Shown one piece after another: positions 54,529 through 61,106 of a stretch of DNA of 64,000 nucleotides. A model generated the notes under the pieces. It had not been told where the DNA came from. It worked only from the letters and a program-made list of their open reading frames with translations, and did not search any database. Source of the DNA: CAZWSX01 sp964636985 (lineage in GTDB: Bacteria; Planctomycetota; Planctomycetia; Pirellulales; Pirellulaceae); the NCBI GenBank assembly GCA_964636985.1, contig CAZWSX010000003.1, positions 1 through 64,000 on the forward strand, given 5' to 3'. Position 1 is the stretch's first letter. Every line of letters begins with the position of its first letter. A program made the position numbers and the translations under genes.

Positions 54529-54546
54529 TGCAATCGCCGTGCCAAG
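54529..54546 (-). promoter_or_regulatory. Sigma-54 (RpoN) promoter upstream of groEL2
   Basis: Minus strand CTTGGCACGGCGATTGCA fits the consensus TGGCACG-N4-TTGCA, with exactly ten bases between the GG and GC. It would start transcription about 240 bases before the GTG. No enhancer-binding protein gene is adjacent. Confidence 0.6.
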
Positions 54547-54669
54547 CGTCCAGTCCGGCCGTATCTTGCTGTCGCAGAAGAACTTACGGCAAAATGGCCG
54601 CAATCGCCAGGGGTGCGACGAACCGCCCCAAAAAGCCGCTGCCAAGATGACAGCAGGGGTAAACGGCGG

Positions 54670-54744
54670 TAGCCGCACTCGCCAAGAGTGCGGATGGCGC
54701 GCAGATGGAGGCCGCCCCTTCCGCGTTCTGGCGAAGGCGGCTAC
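54670..54744. repeat. B-type (inverse) and A-type hairpins
   Basis: GTAGCCGCACTCGCCAAGAG then TGCGG (54670-54694) and TTCCGCGTTC-TGGC-GAAGGCGGCTAC (54719-54744); the latter has one changed base that breaks one pair. Confidence 0.8.
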
Positions 54745-54797
54745 GGGGAAAATCAAGACCTTGGCGGGGTAATATGTTGGCGGGGGGACCTAAGTCG

Positions 54798-55466
54798 ATG
54801 ATTTGCCTTGCCGCTCAAAGACCGCACCAACCGACGCCGGAGTTATTTCACGAGGTACGTGGCGACGGTCAGGTCGTGTGTGAAGAGACCACGTTTACCA
54901 AGCTGGATCGCTTCGTGTTTTTGAGTGAGAGCCAAACTGAATTTGAGAGCATGTGGAAGAACATCGAGGAGTGTTGTCAGCGGATCACCGGGGTTCCAAG
55001 TCATCGATTGGATATTTGGTCTCGTGGACCTGGTTTTTCAGGAGGATTTGACAGTCACTCTTACCAATCCAGAGTTCAACGAGCTGCGGCGCTAAAACGC
55101 GGATGGGACGTGAGAGAGGTCGACGAGAATTACATCGCCCTTAGGACTTGCAAGCTGGATGAGCATCCCAGGGACGCCCAATCGGCCTATCTCGCGATAT
55201 CCGTTCAAGGCGACGTGTGGGATTTCGTTCTGACCTATGTAGACGCGATTCTGCTTTCGATGCTGCGAGGTGCGGGAACAGATGAGATGAGAATGAGTAG
55301 TGATCTTGAACATTCACTCGCCGCCGTGTCTGGAATCGTCTTTCACTATCAGCACTTCGATGGAATCGCTTATCCCGGCATTGCCCATGGGCCGGTCATC
55401 TGGGACGCCTTTAGCCGTTCCCGCGGTGTTACGGATGCGGTCTGGCATAAGTGGGCTTCGGTGTAG
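54798..55466 (+). CDS. Hypothetical protein
   Basis: 222 residues from ATG 54798 (MICLAAQRPHQ); ATG 54774 is an alternative. No recognised domain. Mixed helix and strand pattern with a Trp-rich region (FESMWKNIEECC, GWDVREVDENYIAL, WDFVLTYVDAILLSML) and a His/Gly-rich C-terminus (VFHYQHFDGIAYPGIAHGP). No signal peptide. Function unknown. Confidence 0.6.
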   Translation: MICLAAQRPHQPTPELFHEVRGDGQVVCEETTFTKLDRFVFLSESQTEFESMWKNIEECCQRITGVPSHRLDIWSRGPGFSGGFDSHSYQSRVQRAAALKRGWDVREVDENYIALRTCKLDEHPRDAQSAYLAISVQGDVWDFVLTYVDAILLSMLRGAGTDEMRMSSDLEHSLAAVSGIVFHYQHFDGIAYPGIAHGPVIWDAFSRSRGVTDAVWHKWASV

Positions 55467-55476
55467 CTAACAGACA

Positions 55477-55509
55477 CCGCACTTTCCGCGTTCTGGCGAA
55501 CGCGGCTAC
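55477..55509 (+). repeat. Dispersed hairpin, A type; supplies a stop codon
   Basis: CACTTTCCGCGTTC, loop TGGC, GAACGCGGCTAC. Bases 55506-55508 are the TAG stop of tatD. Confidence 0.85.
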
Positions 55510-56288
55510 GGGAAAGGTCGGCGGAATAGTGATTCCGAGGCGGCGAAGGTTGACTCGGCGAGCTTTTCCAGCGTTACGCCTCGCACTTCGGCGAGACATG
55601 TGGCGGTGTGGACTACGAGGGCCGGTTCGTTTCGCCGCTGCGAACGCATGGGGTGGGGCGAGAGGTAGGGGCAATCGGTTTCTACGAGCAATCGGTCGGC
55701 TGGAACGAGGGCCGCCAATCGTCGTAGTTCGTCCGACTTTTTGTAGGTGACCATGCCGGCGAAACTGATGTGCAGGCCGAGGTCGAGGCACTCGCGCATG
55801 GTTGGTTCGTCACCGGTGAACGAATGCATCACGCCGCGGACGGGGCCGCGTTTCACCGCTTCGCGGACCATGGCGACGATGTCGGGGCCACAGTCGCGCA
55901 TGTGGATGACGACGGGCAAGCCGGTTGCCTGGGAGTGCCGCAGGTGGCGGTCGAACCAGTCTTGCTGGACATCAAACGGCGAGCGGTCCCAGTAGCGGTC
56001 GAGGCCCGTTTCGCCAAGAGCGACCACTTCGGGCAATGCGGACAGGCGGACGACTTCGTCCCAGTCGGCTGCGGTTGATTCGCTCGTGTGATTAGGCTGC
56101 ACGCCGACGGCTGCGCGGACGGAGGGGAAGCGTTTGGCGATGTCGACGCACTCGGCGCTGTCTTGCGCCGTGATGCCGATGGCGATCATGCGGGCGACGC
56201 CGGCGCCGTGCGCTCGCGCGATGACCTGGTCCAGATCGCTAGCGAAGTCTTCGACTTGGAGATGGGCGTGGGTGTCGAAGAGGTTCAT
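55506..56288 (-). CDS. tatD: TatD-family metal-dependent DNase
   Basis: 260 residues, normal length. TIM-barrel deoxyribonuclease: FDTHAHL (metal His), ALGETGLDRYWD, VIHMRDCGPD and VMHSFTG, and LLVETDCPYLSPHP followed by MRSQRRNEP. It degrades DNA or removes 3' terminal nucleotides. The Cys in the last motif is family-normal. Confidence 0.92.
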   Translation of the reverse strand: MNLFDTHAHLQVEDFASDLDQVIARAHGAGVARMIAIGITAQDSAECVDIAKRFPSVRAAVGVQPNHTSESTAADWDEVVRLSALPEVVALGETGLDRYWDRSPFDVQQDWFDRHLRHSQATGLPVVIHMRDCGPDIVAMVREAVKRGPVRGVMHSFTGDEPTMRECLDLGLHISFAGMVTYKKSDELRRLAALVPADRLLVETDCPYLSPHPMRSQRRNEPALVVHTATCLAEVRGVTLEKLAESTFAASESLFRRPFP

Positions 56289-56321
56289 GATTGGGCCTCA
56301 CGAACCATTGTGCCTTTTGGT

Positions 56322-56467
56322 TTTGAAACACAGAGGCACGGAGAAGAGATGGGATTGATTAATCGATTGATGATTGATGATTTTTGATTTAAGAAGTCGG
56401 AAGGATTTGGGGCGGCGAGCTTCTGGTTGATAGCCGCACCGCGCACAGACAGAATTGTCGGTGCCAC
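56322..56467 (+). repeat. Composite CACGGAG plus AT-rich repeat, followed by E-type copy
   Basis: GAAACACAGAGGCACGGAG (56322-56347), TTAATCGATTGATGATTGAT and GATTTTTGATTTAAGAAG (56353-56397) and the diverged E-type hairpin (56431-56467). Same unit order as at 42699-42791. Confidence 0.75.
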
Positions 56468-56501
56468 CTTCCTATCTCTCCGAGGTCTCTGTGGCCAACC
56501 T

Positions 56502-56936
56502 CTACGCAGTGGGAGCAGCCGATTGGGCTTCGTGGAGCATGTCGAGGTGGGCCTTGGCTTCGCCGAGGGCTTCTTGAGCGAGAGCTTGCGCCATGGGGCT
56601 GAGGCGGAGTTTGTCGACGATACGTTCGATCGCGACGACTTCTTTGACTTGGCGCTCGACGAGCATGTTCAAGAGAAAGTCGTACGAGAGATCGTGCCAG
56701 CCAGTGAAGGTCATGGGGAACTCGCCGTAGTGGACGGTTCCGCGATTTTCCAGGATCGCCTTGCCGAGGCGATCGACCATTCGCATTTGGTTGTCGGCGA
56801 TTTGGAGCACAACTTTTTCGACGCGGTCGTCGTTATAGCGGCGCCAGGGGTTGGCGTATCGCAAGTATTGGGCGAGCGACCGGTGGTTGAGCACCAGCAG
56901 GCGATTCAGCAGGTCGTTGGTGTCGGTCGGTTGCAT
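56502..56936 (-). CDS. Ferritin-like domain protein
   Basis: 144 residues, mostly helical. NDLLNRLLVLNHRSLAQYLR, IADNQMRMVDRLGKAI and EAKAHLDMLHE fit a four-helix ferritin/bacterioferritin-like fold, but the usual ExxH iron ligands are only partly kept (GEAKAHL). Possibly an iron-binding or structural ferritin-like protein. Next gene upstream on the strand is nuoN (51 bases), so possible read-through. Confidence 0.65.
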   Translation of the reverse strand: MQPTDTNDLLNRLLVLNHRSLAQYLRYANPWRRYNDDRVEKVVLQIADNQMRMVDRLGKAILENRGTVHYGEFPMTFTGWHDLSYDFLLNMLVERQVKEVVAIERIVDKLRLSPMAQALAQEALGEAKAHLDMLHEAQSAAPTA

Positions 56937-56987
56937 AGTTTATTGGGCGAGTACTGGCTTGCGATCGACTTGCCTACGATCGACTCG

Positions 56988-58832
56988 TTATCGGTTGAAG
57001 AAGAGCTGATGGGCAGCACTTTGGCACGGCTGGAGAATCAATTCCCAACAGAGAATCAAGGCAACTGTCGGAAAAGTGATCGCCATGGTGTAAAGGCCGG
57101 CCAGGGAGACTTCGGGCATGACAAACGGCCGGCGATCGCGAGGCTCATCGTCGATCGTCATGACTTTGATCACTCGCACGTAGTAGAACAAGCTGAGGGC
57201 CGTGTTCAGGCCGCCAACGACCAGCAGTGCCAGGAGGTAGCCCGACGAAACGCCGGCCTTGGAGCAATGCGCGTAGGCATCGACCAGCGATCCAAAGACG
57301 TGAAATTTACCGATGAAGCCTGACAGTGGAGGCAGGCCGACCAGGCCGAAAAGCATCACGGCAAAGCAGACCACCGTCAAAGGGCAACGCTTGATGAGGC
57401 CGCGGTAGTCGTCGATTTCTTCCGACCGAAGCGCGTTTCGCAGGAACGCGACGATCACAAAGACACCGAGGTTCATGAACACGTAGGTGAACAGGTAGAC
57501 GCACAGCGCGGCGATCGCTCCGGCGGCCGCATCGGGGCTGATGCCTGCGACAGCGGCGGCTGCGGCGACGGCCATCATCATGTAACCGGCGTGGGCAATG
57601 GTCGAATAAGCCAAAAGGCGTTTGATGTTCGATTGCCCGTAGGCGGCGAGGTTGCCGAACGTGCACGTGATAGCCGCGATCAGCGCGACCAACTGAGCGG
57701 AAAAACTTCGCACGCCAGCCAGACCGGCAGTGATGGATGCTCGTGTTGCTGGAGCGGCATCGACTGCGGCCGGGGCAGGAACGTCGCTCGATGATGCGGC
57801 TTCGGTTGCTGGTTCATCGGCGATGTTCATCAGGCCAGGGGTGTTCGAACCGATGGCTTTTGCTGTGCCTAAGTCGGCTTCGATCTTCGCGGCCTTCGCC
57901 TTGACGGCGATCTCGGTTCGCTTGCCTGGCTCCCAGGCTTCTGGAGCTGGCATGCCCAGGCCGATCACAACGCGAACGAGCAGAGCCAAAGCAGCTGCTT
58001 TGGACGCGACGCTGAGGAAGGCGTTGATTTCGGCGGTGGCACCTTCGAAGACGTCGGGCGCCCAGAAGTGGAAAGGGACGGCCGAGAGTTTAAATGCGAG
58101 CCCGACACCGATCATCAGGCCGGCGAACGCGAGGACCCACAAGTCGCCGTCTTGGAAGTCGGACCAGCGGCGGGCGATTTCCATCGCCATGGTGGGAAGG
58201 TGAGCGGTGTTGAGCAAACCGGCGATCAAGCTGATGCCGTAGAGCATCACGCCTGCGGCACCGGCACCATAGACCGAGTATTTGAGGGCGGCTTCGCTGG
58301 CTTGGCGGCGACCTTTAAGTTGGCCAGCCAACGCGTAGGAGGGAACGCTCGCCATTTCGACTGCCATAAAGACCATCATCAGATGGTTGGCCGAGGCCAT
58401 CATGCACATGCCGAGCGTCGCACCAAACACCAGCGTGTAGATATCGGGGGCTTCTTCATTTTCGGGAATACCCGACAACTTGGTAAAGACGATGAAAAGT
58501 GCGAGGAACAACAGCAGCAGGATGCGGACGTAGTTGGTGAACTGATCCAGCACCAGCATGCCGGTGAAGATTTCCATCCGCTCGATCGTTTGCGAACTCG
58601 CCAGCGTAATCGCGGCGGCGAGCGCGCCGATCGAGCCAACCAGAGCAAGCAAGAACGTTGGGATCTTGTCTCCACCGCGGAATACGCGGACCAGCAACAT
58701 CACGAGCGCCGTGACGCACAGGATCAACTCCGGCGAGAACGCCCGCAGGCTGGAGTCGAGCGTCACCTCGGTCCCGAGGGCGGACCCTTTGGTGTCGACG
58801 ATTAGTTTGCTAACGAGTTCGTGGAGATTCAC
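56988..58832 (-). CDS. nuoN: NADH-quinone oxidoreductase subunit N
   Basis: About 614 residues from the GTG at 58832 (MNLHELVSKLIVDTKG); a GTG at 58928 overlapping the nuoM stop would add 32 residues, but these are a translated B-type hairpin, so the shorter form is preferred. Antiporter-like membrane subunit of complex I with 13-14 helices. A soluble Ala/Pro-rich insert (about residues 294-370) is absent from ordinary NuoN (480-500 residues). Proton pumping with NuoL and NuoM. Confidence 0.88.
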   Translation of the reverse strand: MNLHELVSKLIVDTKGSALGTEVTLDSSLRAFSPELILCVTALVMLLVRVFRGGDKIPTFLLALVGSIGALAAAITLASSQTIERMEIFTGMLVLDQFTNYVRILLLLFLALFIVFTKLSGIPENEEAPDIYTLVFGATLGMCMMASANHLMMVFMAVEMASVPSYALAGQLKGRRQASEAALKYSVYGAGAAGVMLYGISLIAGLLNTAHLPTMAMEIARRWSDFQDGDLWVLAFAGLMIGVGLAFKLSAVPFHFWAPDVFEGATAEINAFLSVASKAAALALLVRVVIGLGMPAPEAWEPGKRTEIAVKAKAAKIEADLGTAKAIGSNTPGLMNIADEPATEAASSSDVPAPAAVDAAPATRASITAGLAGVRSFSAQLVALIAAITCTFGNLAAYGQSNIKRLLAYSTIAHAGYMMMAVAAAAAVAGISPDAAAGAIAALCVYLFTYVFMNLGVFVIVAFLRNALRSEEIDDYRGLIKRCPLTVVCFAVMLFGLVGLPPLSGFIGKFHVFGSLVDAYAHCSKAGVSSGYLLALLVVGGLNTALSLFYYVRVIKVMTIDDEPRDRRPFVMPEVSLAGLYTMAITFPTVALILCWELILQPCQSAAHQLFFNR

Positions 58833-58881
58833 GACAAAGTTCTCAATTGCGTTGCGCTGGTATTCAATTGCTTGCAGGGCA

Positions 58882-58908
58882 GCCGCACTCTTGGCGAGTG
58901 CAGCTACG
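58882..58908 (+). repeat. Dispersed hairpin, B type
   Basis: CCGCACTC, loop TTGGC, GAGTGCAGCTAC between nuoM and nuoN. It argues for the downstream nuoN start. Confidence 0.8.
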
Positions 58909-58927
58909 ATCCCGATTCTTTTAGGCA

Positions 58928-61006
58928 CTAGGCCCCTGGGGTGCTGTCGCTTTCGACGGGGGCACCCTCCGTCAACGCGGTTGCTGACGTGGGGTTAACC
59001 GATTCGTTTTGGCGAGTCCATTCGGTCAACTGTTGCACCTGGCGATCGATGGTGGCGTCCATGTATTGCAGCACCAAGTGCGGGAAAATCCCGAACAAGA
59101 CGCAGAAGGCCAACAACACGCCGCCGATGAGGTTCTCGCGAGCATCGCTGGGGTGAATGTGTTCGCCATGCGGGCCTTTGTATTCGGCACCCAGGTAGAC
59201 GCGTTGAATCGCCCACAGGATGTACGCAGCCGTGATGATCACTACGGCAGCCGAAATGATGGCCAGCACCATGCTGAACTTCCAGCTGGAAAGTACGACC
59301 AGCACTTCGCCGACGAATCCGCAAAGGCCAGGCAATCCCAAGCCGGCGAAGAAGATACCCATCGCCAAGGCCGTGTAAACCGGCATCTTGCCGAACAGTC
59401 CGCCGAACTCATCGAGGTTACGGTGGTGGACCCGTTCGTAAATGATGCCGACCATAAGGAACATGCCGGGCGAGCTGATCCCGTGACCGATCATCTGGTA
59501 CATGGCACCTTTGACGCCCATGTCCCAGTATTGCCAGTCGTAGTTGTTGGCGGCGGTTGCCGACCAAACGCCGAGGCCCAGCAGCACGTAGCCCATGTGG
59601 CTGACCGAGCTGTAAGCGACCATTCGCTTGAAGTCTTTTTGGGCGAGTGCGGCCAAGCCGCCGTAGACCATGCTGACGACACCGAGGCCGCAGACCAGAT
59701 ATCGAAGTTCAAATCCACCTTCAGGGCAGATCGGATAGCAAATCCGGATGATGCCGTAGCCGCCCAACTTGAGGAGGACGCCGGCCAGAATCATCGAGAT
59801 GGGCGTGGGAGCTTCGACGTGGGCATCAGGCAACCAGGTGTGCACGGGAACCGACGGCACCTTGATGATGAAGCCAATGAACAACAACAGGAACGCCCAC
59901 CATTGCATCGAGAAACCGAAGACCATCGGGCCGCTGAACAGGGCCGTCTTTTGGCCCATCGCGGCCAGGGCCAGGATGTTGAAAGTGTGGACCTTGGCAC
60001 CGCCCGCGGTCGAAGGACCGGCGTAAGCGGGCATGGTGAAACCAGCGCTCGAGACGTCGACAGGTTCGGTCGCTTCGGCACCAGAAGCAACGCGGGCCGT
60101 AAGGACCTTGGCCGCTTCGGGGCTCTTAGCGATTGCGTCGGCGACTTTCGCCCAGGTGGCATCGCTACCGACCGAGATCGAAACATCGTGTTCGGCGGGC
60201 TTGTAATCGACGGTCGTCTCGGCGCCTTCGCCTTTGACGAATTTGACATCGAGTGGGCTGCGCTGATCTTGATCGAGTCGCAGGAACTCGACGCCGGAGG
60301 CTGCGCGGTAGCGGCCGATGCGGGCCATCGACGCCTTGCCAACGTGCAGGTCTTCCCACTTGGTGCTGCCGAGCTTGCCAGCGAAATCGACTTCGGAGAG
60401 GGTTCGCAGGTCGGATGCAAAGTAAAGCATCAGGATCGCGATCAACATCAACACCGAGCCGAACAAGGTGTAGAGGAAGAACTTGATGGCCGCGTACTCA
60501 CGGCGAGGACCGCCCCACACGCCGATGAGGAAGTACATCGGCAGCAGCATCACTTCCCAGAAGACGTAGAACAGGAACAAGTCGAGTGCCAGGAAGCAGC
60601 CGATCATGCCCGTTTCGAGAAGCAAGAACAAAATGCAGTAGGCTTTGACGTGCTTGGTGATGGTCCAGCTGGCGCCCATCGAGCAAACAACGACGAAAGC
60701 GGTGAGCAACACCAGCGGGAAACTGATGCCGTCGGTTCCCATGTAGTACTCAATGTCGAACGAGGGAATCCACGGCACGTTGAAGACGCTTTGCATCGTG
60801 GCGACCGACGTTTTGAACTCGGTCGACGTATTTGGCGTCAAAAACGCCACGGCGGCGATGCCGAAGACGAGGATGGTCGCAAACAGCGTGACCACCTTCG
60901 CCGCTTCGGGACGATTCGACGGAATGAACGCGACGAAGATCGCGGCAAACGCCGGCAGAAAGACGATCGTGCTCAGGAGTATGAGATATGTCGACGAGTC
61001 AGGCAT
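58928..61006 (-). CDS. nuoM: NADH-quinone oxidoreductase subunit M
   Basis: 692 residues. Antiporter-like complex I subunit: FWEVMLLPMYFLIG with the conserved Glu near 151, and KVPSVPVHTWLPDAHVEAPT with Lys near 382. An insertion of about 135 residues (205-340) with soluble, repeated-strand character is absent in typical NuoM (about 500 residues). Membrane proton translocation. Downstream of nuoL by 100 bases. Confidence 0.92.
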   Translation of the reverse strand: MPDSSTYLILLSTIVFLPAFAAIFVAFIPSNRPEAAKVVTLFATILVFGIAAVAFLTPNTSTEFKTSVATMQSVFNVPWIPSFDIEYYMGTDGISFPLVLLTAFVVVCSMGASWTITKHVKAYCILFLLLETGMIGCFLALDLFLFYVFWEVMLLPMYFLIGVWGGPRREYAAIKFFLYTLFGSVLMLIAILMLYFASDLRTLSEVDFAGKLGSTKWEDLHVGKASMARIGRYRAASGVEFLRLDQDQRSPLDVKFVKGEGAETTVDYKPAEHDVSISVGSDATWAKVADAIAKSPEAAKVLTARVASGAEATEPVDVSSAGFTMPAYAGPSTAGGAKVHTFNILALAAMGQKTALFSGPMVFGFSMQWWAFLLLFIGFIIKVPSVPVHTWLPDAHVEAPTPISMILAGVLLKLGGYGIIRICYPICPEGGFELRYLVCGLGVVSMVYGGLAALAQKDFKRMVAYSSVSHMGYVLLGLGVWSATAANNYDWQYWDMGVKGAMYQMIGHGISSPGMFLMVGIIYERVHHRNLDEFGGLFGKMPVYTALAMGIFFAGLGLPGLCGFVGEVLVVLSSWKFSMVLAIISAAVVIITAAYILWAIQRVYLGAEYKGPHGEHIHPSDARENLIGGVLLAFCVLFGIFPHLVLQYMDATIDRQVQQLTEWTRQNESVNPTSATALTEGAPVESDSTPGA

Positions 61007-61106
61007 GTCGCGGCATCCTAAGCCCTTTGTTCAGGGCACCGAATTATCTTGAACGATTGTGTTTTGTTTATTTGCAGTTGGGTAACGTCGCTTCGTGGCA
61101 GGCCCG

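Larger units (their letters stand above)
54281..54797. other. 516-base gap: promoter region plus two dispersed hairpins
   Basis: Divergent region between groEL2 and the hypothetical gene at 54798. Holds the two sigma-54-like sites, a B-type hairpin (54670-54694) and an A-type hairpin (54718-54744). No CIRCE (TTAGCACTC-N9-GAGTGCTAA) is present; the GCACTC/GAGTGC arms have a five-base spacer and belong to the dispersed repeat. Confidence 0.6.

Noticed and set aside
54670..54694. GCACTC/GAGTGC arms upstream of groEL2 as a CIRCE (HrcA) element
   Set aside because: CIRCE has a nine-base spacer and TTA/TAA ends. Here the spacer is five bases, and the same hairpin occurs many times away from heat-shock genes.
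59009..61021. A 670-codon plus-strand frame opposite nuoM
   Set aside because: Shadow of nuoM with low-complexity His/Asp/Gln-rich translation and no domain.
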